A DNA stretch of 37,040 nt, taken from the NCBI RefSeq assembly GCF_003003795.1, contig NZ_PVWK01000154.1:1-37040 (forward strand). The letters run 5' to 3'. Every line of letters begins with the position of its first letter. The stretch's first letter is position 1. The stretch is from Stenomitos frigidus ULC18. GTDB taxonomy: Bacteria > Cyanobacteriota > Cyanobacteriia > Leptolyngbyales > Leptolyngbyaceae. Under the pieces are notes generated by a model, which saw only the letters and a program-made list of their open reading frames with translations, was not told where the DNA came from and did not search any database. Below, in pieces: positions 26,620 through 34,997 of this stretch. The translations under genes and the position numbers were made by a program.

Positions 26620-26808
26620 TCATTCATTCGGTACATTCCGATCGAACTCCTCAACCACAGCCGCCACAGCCTCAATCTCATGTTGTAGGTCTTCAATTGA
26701 AGGCAGCTTCGCCTTGAACTCTTCAGGTAGCGCAGCCGTAGTGCGATAAGTCGAGACACTGATCGGTTGGCGCATATCCCGAAGCGCATACTCAACGACT
26801 GCCTTTTT
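26620..26808 (-). pseudogene. C-terminal remnant of a YhcG/DUF1016-type nuclease
   Basis: The minus strand reads KKAVVEYALRDMRQPISVS, then YRTTAALPEEFKAKLPSIED and a stop at 26620. This is the conserved tail of YhcG/DUF1016 PD-(D/E)xK nucleases (EYALRDM..PI.VS.Y....LP..L...LP). The catalytic domain upstream is absent or scrambled; the frame becomes unlike the family before 26808. It is a different paralogue from the intact gene at 30035-31258, whose tail differs. Confidence 0.7.
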
Positions 26809-26842
26809 CTCCCTCTCTTGACAAGCAACAGGTGCAGCCTCT

Positions 26843-26996
26843 TTGCAATTAATCCTGCTTTGAGCGGGTGATTGCAGGTTCGTGGCACCTTAATCTCGAT
26901 TCAGTTGCAACGAATGCTGGTTTGAGCGTTTTGATCATTGCAGTTAATCCTGGTTGGAAAATGTCTTGATTGCAGGTTTGACGGCTTATGATTGCA
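26843..26996 (+). repeat. Degenerate ~33-nt tandem repeat array
   Basis: TTGCA recurs at 26843, 26872, 26905, 26938, 26970 and 26992, spaced 29, 33, 33, 32 and 22 bases. Units share parts of TTGCAGTTAATCCTGGTTTG, AGCG and GATTGCAGG. The repeats vary too much for a CRISPR array and have no constant repeat with unique spacers. It lies directly upstream, on the minus strand, of the YhcG remnant. Confidence 0.55.
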
Positions 26997-27127
26997 GGTC
27001 GCTACAACTATCACCCTTTTGCGGATCAGTGAGAGGAACCTGATTAGAAAACACAGAGCGGTTGCTTGTCCTCACCGCATTACAGCCTGCCCTTACAATC
27101 AGTTGTGATACGGATCGTTCTGTGTTC

Positions 27128-27161
27128 TTGCTCTTTGACTGAAGTTGCTCTTTGACTGAAG
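27128..27161 (+). repeat. Perfect 17-bp tandem duplication
   Basis: TTGCTCTTTGACTGAAG is present twice in direct contact (27128-27144 and 27145-27161), ending 18 bases before the SGNH-hydrolase start. It could be a binding site or a slippage product in the promoter or leader. Confidence 0.7.
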
Positions 27162-27179
27162 CGCTCAAAGCTTCCTTAC

Positions 27180-27941
27180 ATGATGAAGCACCCGTTACTG
27201 CTGCTCTCTCTTATCCTGAATCTGTTGCTTCTGTCTTGCCTTGGCTACATCACTTACAAAATGGGCTACCTCGGCAGATTCCTCATTGCGGCGACGGGCG
27301 ATCAGTTTGCTACACCCACAGATACCCTGAGTGCCCAACCCATGTGGCAAGAAACGGTTCGCTTTCAGCAAATGATCGCTGACCACCACCACTTCAAAGC
27401 CTGCTTGTTCGGTGATTCCATTTCGGCTCAGATCGAGAATACCTTGGGTAACGACACCTATAATTTTGCGATCCCTGGCATGAGTACGCTTTCGCTGCTA
27501 GAGCAACTAGACGCACTCAAGGCAGTACAGCCCACCTGTGACCTTGCCATCCTTGCCATTGGAACAAATGATGCCGCCTATCGCACCAATGAAGCGCAAT
27601 TTGAGCGTAACTTGAAGCAAATCATCGCCATACTCAGGTCAAGCATGGGTACACAGCAAATCGTTCTGCTGCCTGTGTTTTACTCTACCGTTGCTGCCAG
27701 CCATGATCCGTCGATCGCGGGGACGCTAGAGCGTGTCGAAGCGATCAACGCACGGCTTGAGCAAGTTGCCAGCAAGGAGCATCTACCGCTTCAAAAAGAT
27801 GCCACGCAAGCGCTGTTTGCTGGGCAGGCATTACGCGCTGATCTCACTGTTGATGGTGTCCATCTCAACCTGCTGGGTAGACAGATCTATCGCACGGCTT
27901 TGCTGCGGTTGGTTCATACCCATGAGCCGCTGCACGAATGA
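27180..27941 (+). CDS. Membrane-anchored SGNH/GDSL-family hydrolase
   Basis: The 253-residue protein has an N-terminal membrane helix (about 5-25) and an SGNH hydrolase domain. Block I is FGDSIS with nucleophile Ser80, block III is IGTND with Asn130, and block V is DGVHLN with Asp225 and His228, completing the triad. These enzymes cleave esters, often acyl or acetyl groups on lipids or polysaccharides; the substrate is not readable here. The anchor would place the catalytic part outside the cytoplasmic membrane. A second ATG at 27183 is equally possible; no ribosome site is clear. Confidence 0.85.
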   Translation: MMKHPLLLLSLILNLLLLSCLGYITYKMGYLGRFLIAATGDQFATPTDTLSAQPMWQETVRFQQMIADHHHFKACLFGDSISAQIENTLGNDTYNFAIPGMSTLSLLEQLDALKAVQPTCDLAILAIGTNDAAYRTNEAQFERNLKQIIAILRSSMGTQQIVLLPVFYSTVAASHDPSIAGTLERVEAINARLEQVASKEHLPLQKDATQALFAGQALRADLTVDGVHLNLLGRQIYRTALLRLVHTHEPLHE

Positions 27942-28029
27942 TGGGCTCATTACCAGGTGTAGAGGTAAAGCCATTGCTCTAATCGAAGCATCCTGCGTAA
28001 ACTGGGGCATTTACTGTAGCGAGTTTTTG

Positions 28030-29267
28030 ATGCCAATCCCGATCACCGCCAACAGTCAGACGCGCTGGCGGCTTCCCGTCGTCCTTGCCGTCACTGTCTT
28101 CATCAATTATTTAGACCGGAATAACCTGGCTCTGGCGCTCCCTCGCCTCGCTCAAGACTTTGGCTGGAGCGATCGCGAAGTCGGTGCCAAGGGTGAATGG
28201 CTGTTGGCTGCTTTCTTTCTAGCGTATGCGTTGTCGAATATGCTGCTGAGTCCTGTGGCGGAGCGGTTTGGTCCGAAACGGAGCGTGATGGTAGCCATCA
28301 GTGCCTTCTCACTCGTGACGCTTTTGAGTGCGTTATGGGATCGTCCTTGACGGCTTTGCTGGTCTTACGGTTGCTGTTGGGGTTGGGCGAGGGAGTCCAT
28401 ATTCCCATGTTGAGTGCGCTCACCAGCCGTTGGTTTTTGCGAGGGGAGCGATCGCGTGCGAATGCCATTTGGGGCAGCGGTATTTTACTCTCTACAGCCA
28501 TTGCACCCCTGCTAGTGGTGCCATTCATCCAACTCTGGGGGTGGCGTACAACCTTTGCCATTTTGGGCATTGGCGGGATGATGCTCTCGCTGCCCTTGGT
28601 GTATGTTCTGGTGCCAGACGAACCACCGGACGCGGTACGACAGGATGCTGTCGGCAGCGCAGCGCGTGCAGCCAAAGCAAGCAAGCCTGGGTTGAGCTAC
28701 CGTCGCGACTATCGGTTCTGGCTCACGGTTGCCGGGGGTAGCCTCAATGCCTTTTGTGCGTTTGGCTTACTCAACTGGTTGCCAACCTACTTCAATCGTG
28801 CCAAAGGGATCGACTTTGACCAGCTAGGATGGCCGCTGGCGCTCGTGTTTACCGCTGGCATTGTTGGCATGGCGCTGATGGCGTATTTAGGAGACAAACT
28901 GCAACAAAGAACATTACTGGCGGGGGTGGGGTTTCTCATCGCCGGGGTCATGGTCGCTCTTGCTGCCACCACAAGCAGGTTAGAACTTTTGGTACTCTTT
29001 TTTGCGATCGCCGTCTTTTGTCAAAGTGCCTACGGCGCTCAAGAATATGCCATTGTTCAACACCTCTTGCCAGCCGATCGGGTCGGGGCGGGCACAGGAC
29101 TCTATAACGGGCTAGCGGTCTTGTTGGGTGGAGTCGGCGGCTCTCTCATTCCAGGGGCAATCGTGGCAGCCACTGGCAGTTTTGATCTGGGTATCCTGAG
29201 CCTGGTCGTGGGTGCATGGCTTGCCGCCGCTGTGATGTTTGTGCTGGCACGTCTGCTCCGGTACTGA
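28030..29267 (+). pseudogene. MFS transporter with one frameshift
   Basis: The two halves make one major facilitator protein of about 412 residues. From ATG 28030 the frame reads MPIPITANSQTRWRLPVVLA and has the family signature VFINYLDRNNLALALPRLA, as in anion/sugar-acid cotransporters (ACS group), up to ALWDRP and a stop at 28350. The rest, starting LTALLVLRLLLGLGEG, continues in another frame to 29267 with the remaining helices intact. One missing base near 28345 explains the break. It may be a true mutation or a sequencing error; the downstream half shows no other decay. Confidence 0.82.
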
Positions 29268-29314
29268 CCGTTAGATGGTTGCGTCCAAGAGAGCCTGCCT
29301 GGAGGAAGCGATCG

Positions 29315-29707
29315 CTAGGACCAGAACGCATCCACAAGAGACTGGTTCAGGTTAAACGCCCAGGCTTCTTGGAGCCGTCCCGTTTGCAGTTGAAAGATCA
29401 CGCCTCCTTCCCATGACAGTGTTCTACCGTTCCGAGTGGCGGTATCACGAGTCAGTACCACGGCTCGATTGTCATTGGCAAAGACATCCTGTACGGTCAC
29501 CTGAAACTTGCCCTGGCTCAACGTCGCAAATTTGGCAAAATAGCCAAGAATCGCCACGACCCCTTGATAGTCACCAGAGAGCAGATTATTGCCGGGAGAG
29601 TGCCAAACAGCATCCTCGGTGATGAGTGACATTAAAGCACTGCTATCGGCGCTGGCGAACGCCTCGTACCCACGCCGAATAATGACTGCATTGGAATGTT
29701 CTACCAT
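29315..29707 (-). CDS. SnoaL/NTF2-like protein
   Basis: This 130-residue protein starts MVEHSNAVIIRRGYEAF, the usual beginning of SnoaL-like NTF2-fold proteins. HSPGNNLLSGDYQGVVAILG and the paired strands VQDVFANDNRAVVLTR complete the cone-shaped fold. Members include ketosteroid-isomerase-like enzymes and proteins with unknown ligands, so the reaction is not assigned. The inner ATG at 29707 is chosen because the family starts there and AGG lies upstream; the longer frame adds nine residues. It faces the MFS gene convergently with a 47-bp gap. Confidence 0.82.
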   Translation of the reverse strand: MVEHSNAVIIRRGYEAFASADSSALMSLITEDAVWHSPGNNLLSGDYQGVVAILGYFAKFATLSQGKFQVTVQDVFANDNRAVVLTRDTATRNGRTLSWEGGVIFQLQTGRLQEAWAFNLNQSLVDAFWS

Positions 29708-30034
29708 TTGTGATTGCCTCACTCGAATGACCATGATTCAGTTAATTTTGTCCTATCAGGTTACATTCCGCGATCGAGATCTAGCGACGTTAAACCTTTA
29801 AACTTACCGACACTGCCGCAGCGACTTGCCCTGCTGGAGCAACGTCTGCAAGAAAACGACGATGACCAGAAGCGGTGTAGACCCTACCCGACTTGCGAAC
29901 GTCAAATCAGAGCATAGTTGGCGAAAGTTGCGCTTGAACTGCAGCAATAGCGGTCATCCAGCCAAAGCTTGCCTTAGACCAGACGTGATAATATCATCCG
30001 GTCTACCGATTTACTTGTGAAAGGGAATTTGTGA
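29708..30034. other. Intergenic region between SnoaL and YhcG genes
   Basis: The two flanking genes diverge, so both promoters lie here. Short frames on the plus strand (29714-30020) look like broken coding sequence but match nothing I know. No strong repeat or palindrome is seen. Confidence 0.4.
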
Positions 30035-31258
30035 GTGGAGTACAGCCGCCTCCTAGCCGGAATTAGCTACATCAATAGCTTTAGCCAAATTGCCGTCGCT
30101 CGTGCAGTTAACCAAACGCTCACACTCCGTAACTGGTTAATTGGAGCCTACATCATTGAATATGAGCAAAACGGCGTTGATCGCGCTGCCTATGGCACCC
30201 AACTGATTGAAACCCTTGCAAAAGACCTGAAAAAACGAGGCATTGCAGGCTTCGCTCTTAGTAATCTAAGAAACTTTCGGCAGTTTGCCCTTGCCTATCC
30301 TCATCTTGCTGAAGAAGCTATCTTACCTAAGTTAATCTCCTTCGCCAGACTCGTACCGACTGAGATTCGCCAGACGGTGTCTGGTGAATTGAGATCAGAG
30401 CCTGCTGAAGTGTCTGTTGATGCCATTGAGATTTCCTTCGCAGAGCTTTTATTATTTCCATCTTTGCAAGGTCGCGCTCAAAACGAACCGCCTCTGCTGT
30501 GGCAAGATGCAGCGTATTATCAGAAACTTTTTGCCACCGTATCCTGGTCACATCTGCTAGAGCTTTGTCGGATCAGCGATCGCCTGAAGCGAGCTTTCTA
30601 CGAATTGGAGGCAGTTAAGAGCAATTGGTCTCTTCGCGAGATGAAGCGCCAGATGAATAATATGCTTTACGAGCGCATTGGGCTATCCAAAGACAAAGCA
30701 GCCGTTCTCACGCTTACCCAGCAAGGGCAATTGGTTGACTCTCCACAAACTCTTATTCGCGATCCTTACATTTTAGAATTCTTAGGGCTAGCAGAACGTC
30801 CTGTTTACACTGAAACTGACCTGGAGCAAGCCCTCATTGACCATCTCCAGGAATTTATGCAGGAACTCGGTCGAGATTTCTGCTTTGTTGAGCGACAATT
30901 CCGGATGACGGTTGAGAGTGAACATCACTTTCTGGATCTATTGTTTTACCATCGTGCGCTCCAATGCTTGATTGCGATCGACCTTAAGCTCGGAAAGTTC
31001 AAGCATGACTACGCTGGGCAAATGAACTTTTATCTTAATTACCTACGAGAGAACGTTGCTTATCCCTATGAAAACCCTCCGGTTGGCATCATCCTGTGTG
31101 CAGAACGAGACGCGGAGACTGTTAGATATGCGACCGCAGGGCTAGATAACCAACTGTTCGTTTCTCGCTATCTCATTGCTCTTCCTTCAGAAGCTACGCT
31201 CAAACAATGGTTGCGAGAGGAGCAAGAACGCCTCAGCGAGCCGAAAGAGCAGTCGTGA
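30035..31258 (+). CDS. YhcG/DUF1016-family PD-(D/E)xK nuclease
   Basis: The 407-residue protein has an N-terminal helical DUF1016 domain (about 15-250, with LRNWLIGAYIIEYEQNG, LSNLRNFRQFALAYP and SWSHLLELCRI) and a C-terminal nuclease domain. HHFLDLLFYH with Asp301 and IAIDLKLGKF with Asp316 and Lys318 form an intact active site. The family is common on mobile elements and in defence-linked regions; its exact target is not established. Start is GTG 30035 after AAAGGG. It lies just before the partition operon, on the same strand, with palindromes between. Confidence 0.88.
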   Translation: MEYSRLLAGISYINSFSQIAVARAVNQTLTLRNWLIGAYIIEYEQNGVDRAAYGTQLIETLAKDLKKRGIAGFALSNLRNFRQFALAYPHLAEEAILPKLISFARLVPTEIRQTVSGELRSEPAEVSVDAIEISFAELLLFPSLQGRAQNEPPLLWQDAAYYQKLFATVSWSHLLELCRISDRLKRAFYELEAVKSNWSLREMKRQMNNMLYERIGLSKDKAAVLTLTQQGQLVDSPQTLIRDPYILEFLGLAERPVYTETDLEQALIDHLQEFMQELGRDFCFVERQFRMTVESEHHFLDLLFYHRALQCLIAIDLKLGKFKHDYAGQMNFYLNYLRENVAYPYENPPVGIILCAERDAETVRYATAGLDNQLFVSRYLIALPSEATLKQWLREEQERLSEPKEQS

Positions 31259-31317
31259 GCGTTGAAAGGGTAAGTTTTAGCGCTTCAGACGAGTAAAGTA
31301 CGAGTAGAATTCTAGAG

Positions 31318-31375
31318 CGACACTAACGTTAGTGTCGTGCCTGCAACAAAAACAAGCGACACTAACGTTAGTGTC
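31318..31375. promoter_or_regulatory. Two 18-bp palindromes upstream of parA, candidate parS or operator
   Basis: GACACTAACGTTAGTGTC occurs exactly at 31319-31336 and 31358-31375, each a perfect palindrome and 39 bases apart from start to start. The first extends to 20 bp. They lie 32 bases before parA. In plasmid partition operons such sites bind ParB (parS) or the repressor form of ParA/ParB, so a centromere and/or autoregulatory operator is the likely role. Confidence 0.75.
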
Positions 31376-31406
31376 AAAAAGATTGTCGAACCATATCTCT
31401 GGCTGA

Positions 31407-32267
31407 ATGAAGACACGAAAAGCAGTAAAGCGTCAAATCCGTCTTGCCATTCTTAGCAACGCAGGTGGTAGCGGCAAAACCACGGCAGCGGTTCACCTTG
31501 CCTATGTCATCGGGGTGAAAGGCTACAAGGTTACATTAGTTGAGCTAGATAGTAACGGCTCAATTCAGACCTTTGCCGGACTTCCTCCAGCTAAGGCTGA
31601 AAGCTCTTTGGCAGTAGTTCTCAAAAAAGGTTTTGATGGTAACTATCCATTGATTCCTCTTTGGTCAGAACACGTCTCTAGCATTTGGGCAATACAAGGT
31701 GGCGCTCCCTTAAGGGAAAGCGTCGTTGAAATTAACAACTCTGAGCGGAAATCTCAAACGCTGAGAGATCGGCTGGAAGACTATCCCCTCGAAAGCGACT
31801 TGATCATTTTCGATACCCCTGCATCACTTGACACGATGGGTCTGCTTGCCTTGGCTGCCTGCACACATCTACTCGCCCCGATCAAGCCAGAGTACAAAGA
31901 CACGGGATCATTTGTTGATTTACTTAACTGGTACAACGAAAAAATTCGAGAGCTGCGGCTCAAACCGCGTCCAGAAATTTTAGGGTTTGTCCCATCACGA
32001 GTTGATATTGGAGAAGAAGCCATACACAGAAATCTTTTGGGCTTGACGAAGCAAGGAAAACCAAATAAGAAGATTCCTCCTGAAGAAACTTTACCCTTTC
32101 AAATTGAGCAAATGGGTATCCATTGCTTTCCACTCATTCGAGAATCTAGCTACTATCTATGGGCTTCAGGCGCAGGACTTCCGCTTCATCTCTATCGCCC
32201 CGGTTGCCCTTTCATTGAAGATTTTCAACCTTTAGTTAATGCTGTTGAAAAATTAATGACAGAGTAG
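31407..32267 (+). CDS. parA: ParA-type partition ATPase
   Basis: The 286-residue ATPase moves or positions plasmid copies together with ParB. The P-loop SNAGGSGKTT lies at 17-26 and LVELDSNGS and LIIFDTPASLD provide the A' and B motifs. In the classic deviant Walker A motif (KGGxGKT) the first residue is the signature lysine; here it is Ala19, so this is a divergent ParA/MinD-type member. No N-terminal DNA-binding domain is present, as in type Ib ParA. It starts 31 bases after the second palindrome, and parB follows after 5 bp. Confidence 0.88.
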   Translation: MKTRKAVKRQIRLAILSNAGGSGKTTAAVHLAYVIGVKGYKVTLVELDSNGSIQTFAGLPPAKAESSLAVVLKKGFDGNYPLIPLWSEHVSSIWAIQGGAPLRESVVEINNSERKSQTLRDRLEDYPLESDLIIFDTPASLDTMGLLALAACTHLLAPIKPEYKDTGSFVDLLNWYNEKIRELRLKPRPEILGFVPSRVDIGEEAIHRNLLGLTKQGKPNKKIPPEETLPFQIEQMGIHCFPLIRESSYYLWASGAGLPLHLYRPGCPFIEDFQPLVNAVEKLMTE

Positions 32268-32272
32268 GACTT

Positions 32273-33436
32273 ATGCCCGCAAAGAAACCCGCTTCAATCT
32301 CTCAAATGTTTGCTCCAGCCTCTCAAAATCAAGAAGTATTGCAGCTTCAAGACCGAGTCGAAGAGTTAGAAGACGAGCTACGGCAATTGCGTTTGCAGGA
32401 ACTTGATTCTGATGTAAAAACGGCTTTAGAAGAGCAGATTCAAGAGCTTGCCCAACAGCTTGCTCAACAAGGTGGAGAGCATTATATTTCCCTAGAGCAG
32501 ATTCAACCTGATGCTGATCAACCCAGAACCGTCTTTCCACCCACAGTAATTCAAGCTCGTGCCAAAAGCCTTCGTGAAGAGGGACAACATTCACCAATTA
32601 TTCTGATTCCCCAAACAGAAGACTTATACAAGTTATTCGATGGTGAGCTGCGTTGGCGCTCTGCTTCCCACGCTGGTCTGACTACACTACGGGCAGTCTT
32701 TCTCACACAAGATGCTCTGGACAAACTAGATAGGGCTGCTGTCTTTGATCGTCAACTGACAACCAGCCTGCAATCTGAAAAACTTCATCCTTTTGATCTT
32801 GCCAACGGTTTGGTCAAGTTGATGGTGATGCGTCATCCTCAATTGAATGAGCAGGTCAAAGCGATTCCAAGCTTGCTCAATGCTGTCATCCAACGGTTGC
32901 GACGTTCCGGGGAGATTGCAGAGCTAGAGGCAGTTGCGATCGCAGACCGAATTGTTCAACAGGAGTGGATTGAAAAGGTCTGCGTTTCTGAAACAGAGCG
33001 TTGGATTCTAGAAGCGATCTTAAGTAAGCAACTGAATCCAGTGTCTATCAATAGCAATGTGTTTACCTTGCTAAGCCTACCAGACGACCTTCAGTCAGTC
33101 ATTCGTACTGCGGGTCTAGAAGGCAGTAAAGTGCTGGAGCTAAGAAAGGTTTCTGGCAAGAACTTGCACAGTGATGAAGCGGTAGCAACGGACTTACGGA
33201 TAAAGCTAATCCACGAAATAATCCATCAAGGTCTATCACTTGATAAAATCCGCTTCAAAGTAAAGGCAATTCTTAAAGAACATTCAGATGCACAGCAACG
33301 ACCAAAACCACTTGATCTTGCTCAAAGGCTTTCAAGCATTCCTAAGCAGCTCAAACAGGCTAAGGTTTGGGAAGACGCGCAGAAACGACAGAAATTGGAA
33401 AAGTTACTCAATGAATTAGAGGGCTTGCTGTTGTGA
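32273..33436 (+). CDS. parB: ParB-like partition protein
   Basis: The 387-residue protein has an N-terminal coiled coil (about 22-65), then the ParB/sulfiredoxin-type domain: YISLEQIQPDADQPR (71-85), SLREEGQHSPIILIP (99-113) and GELRWRSASHAGLTTL (124-139), the GERRxRA-like box. A helical middle part (150-260) should hold the helix-turn-helix that binds the centromere, and the C-terminal 80 residues are basic and helical for dimerisation. AGGA lies just before the ATG and the gap to parA is 5 bp, so they form one operon. The palindromes upstream of parA are its probable targets. Confidence 0.87.
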   Translation: MPAKKPASISQMFAPASQNQEVLQLQDRVEELEDELRQLRLQELDSDVKTALEEQIQELAQQLAQQGGEHYISLEQIQPDADQPRTVFPPTVIQARAKSLREEGQHSPIILIPQTEDLYKLFDGELRWRSASHAGLTTLRAVFLTQDALDKLDRAAVFDRQLTTSLQSEKLHPFDLANGLVKLMVMRHPQLNEQVKAIPSLLNAVIQRLRRSGEIAELEAVAIADRIVQQEWIEKVCVSETERWILEAILSKQLNPVSINSNVFTLLSLPDDLQSVIRTAGLEGSKVLELRKVSGKNLHSDEAVATDLRIKLIHEIIHQGLSLDKIRFKVKAILKEHSDAQQRPKPLDLAQRLSSIPKQLKQAKVWEDAQKRQKLEKLLNELEGLLL

Positions 33437-33833
33437 TCAGAAGCGAGGTGATTCTAGCTTTTTTAGATGCACTTCCTAATATCCTCCGTTGCTCAGCCTC
33501 AAGCACTTTCTCATCTCGCTTTTGCATTGGGTGATTTTTACTAGCTTTTCCTTTGACAAGGGCATGCTCTACGCTTGCTGTGACTTTATACGGCATGACT
33601 CGACCGCCACAACCCTTTGTTTGTACGGTGCAACTGGCTCGCCAAACCTGGAACCTGCGTCCCACAAAGCTGCCAAATGTGGGGTTGGAGGAGCAGTGGA
33701 ACGGTAAATGCACTTAAGCATCCTCAATTTGCCCATATCAACCGCCTTAAGCACTAAGAATAAAGCCTTACAGCCTGTTGACATGCCCCATTAATCAAAG
33801 GCAATAGCCGAATCACTATGAGGTGGATACTCA

Positions 33834-33942
33834 TTGCACAAACGTTTGTTTGTGCAACGATGCAAAGCTCACCTAAAATAGACCCATAGCCTGTTGCATA
33901 AACGTATTGCATTATTACAACCATTGGCAACAGGTTTTTGCA
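33834..33942. promoter_or_regulatory. Candidate res site upstream of tnpR
   Basis: TTGCACAAAC (33834-33843) and GTTTGTGCAA (33848-33857) are a perfect inverted repeat with a 4-bp centre, as in a resolvase subsite. Further in, CCTGTTGC (33890-33897) and GCAACAGG (33927-33934) form a second pair, with TTGCATAAACGTATTGCA between. Position and spacing fit a multi-subsite res directly before tnpR. Confidence 0.6.
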
Positions 33943-34524
33943 ATGATGCTCATTGGTTACGCACGGGTTTCAACTCAGGAGCAGAACGCTGGACCTCAAA
34001 TTGCGGCGCTGAAGGCTGCTGGATGTGAACTCATTTTTCAGGAGACTGCCACAGGCGGTCGTTGGGAGCGACCTGAATTGCATCGTCTACTGGGTCAACT
34101 ACGCAAGGGTGATGTAGTGGTGGTCTGGAAGCTCGATCGTCTGTCACGTTCCTTAAAAGATGTTCTGGCCTTGATGGAAAAAATCCAAAAGGCCGAAGCG
34201 GGCTTTCAGAGTCTAACGGAAGCCATTGAGACCACTTCGCCGGCTGGTCGCATGATGATGCAAATGGTTGGTGCCTTTGCCGAGTTCGAGCGCGCCATGT
34301 TACGCGAACGTACATGTAATGGCTTGAATGCGGCTCGAAAGGAAGGGCGCGTTGGCGGTCGCCGCCCCAAACTCAAAGCACACCAGGAAAAAGAAATCCA
34401 ACACTTGGTGGCTTCAGGACAAAAGACCGCTGCCGATGCGGCTCGCCTGTTCAATGTGCATCCGTCTACGGTCTCGCGTTTGCTCGCGCGTCATCAGGTG
34501 ATTGCAGAGGGACTTGAGCCTTAA
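33943..34524 (+). CDS. tnpR: Tn3-type serine resolvase
   Basis: The 193-residue serine recombinase resolves cointegrates or plasmid multimers at res. MLIGYARVSTQEQ holds the nucleophile Ser10, and LIFQETATGG, VVWKLDRLSRSL, GRMMMQMVGAFAEFER and RERTCNGLNAAR complete the catalytic domain. A C-terminal helix-turn-helix (TAADAARLFNVHPSTVSRLL) binds the site. The ATG at 33943 fits the family start; a longer frame from 33907 adds 12 residues within the res region. The stop codon lies inside the right 38-bp terminal repeat. Confidence 0.92.
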   Translation: MMLIGYARVSTQEQNAGPQIAALKAAGCELIFQETATGGRWERPELHRLLGQLRKGDVVVVWKLDRLSRSLKDVLALMEKIQKAEAGFQSLTEAIETTSPAGRMMMQMVGAFAEFERAMLRERTCNGLNAARKEGRVGGRRPKLKAHQEKEIQHLVASGQKTAADAARLFNVHPSTVSRLLARHQVIAEGLEP

Positions 34525-34634
34525 GTGCCTTTACCGTTCCACTGCTCCCCAAACCCCACACTCTAGAAGCCTTCACTACGAAACCACCAACAACCGAAAT
34601 CGAAGCAGCTTATTATCTGGGCAGAGCGAGCAGC

Positions 34635-34997
34635 ATGGTGATCGTTGTCAGGGATGAGTGTCGCAAAGTCGAACGGGTCGCGCTGGATGCCCTTAACACG
34701 GCGATCGCTGCCAAGGACAGCGCCTACAACGAGCGCAACCAGTTGATCGCCTTCCTCGCGCGCGTCCTGGCTGGTAGTGGCTACACGGTGGGATTAGGTC
34801 AGCACGATCCGGAGGATAAGGAATGGGAGGACGATTGGCGCAACATTGTGTACATGGAACTCCCCAGCGGTCAGGTGAGCTGGCATATCCACGACTCGGA
34901 ACTCGATCAGTTTGCTTGGCTCCCAACCTATGAAAAGCCCTGGGATGGGCACGATACGCCCGAAAAGTACCGCCGTCTCGCGAAGGCAGGGATCTGA
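34635..34997 (+). CDS. Unknown protein with WDGHDT..KYRRL motif
   Basis: This 120-residue protein has an N-terminal helix pair and a beta-rich C-terminal half, with VSWHIHDSELDQFAWL and PWDGHDTPEKYRRL. The WDGH-T-xxKY pattern occurs in small phage and mobile-element proteins of unknown role (recollection, not checked here). Stop and next start overlap (TGATG), so it is coupled to the following gene. It starts 77 bp after the Tn3 mini-element border. No ribosome site is strong. Confidence 0.68.
   Translation: MVIVVRDECRKVERVALDALNTAIAAKDSAYNERNQLIAFLARVLAGSGYTVGLGQHDPEDKEWEDDWRNIVYMELPSGQVSWHIHDSELDQFAWLPTYEKPWDGHDTPEKYRRLAKAGI

Larger units (their letters stand above)
33681..34557. mobile_element. 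Tn3-family mini-element carrying only res and tnpR
   Basis: Bases 33681-33718 and 34520-34557 are 38-bp inverted repeats, 35 of 38 identical. They start GGGG and end TTAAG, exactly the length and borders of Tn3-family ends. The 877-bp element between them holds a res-like site and a serine resolvase gene, and no transposase. It would be mobile only with a transposase supplied elsewhere. The five bases on each side (AATGT, ACACT) are not a duplicated target. Confidence 0.85.

Noticed and set aside
26508-26888. 126-residue minus-strand frame
   Set aside because: The recognisable YhcG tail lies in another frame of the same strand, so this is a shadow.
26843-26996. CRISPR array
   Set aside because: Units are degenerate, there is no constant repeat with unique spacers, and no cas gene lies nearby.
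33408-33713. 101-residue minus-strand frame at the parB end
   Set aside because: It overlaps the parB end and the Tn3 terminal repeat and has no family features.
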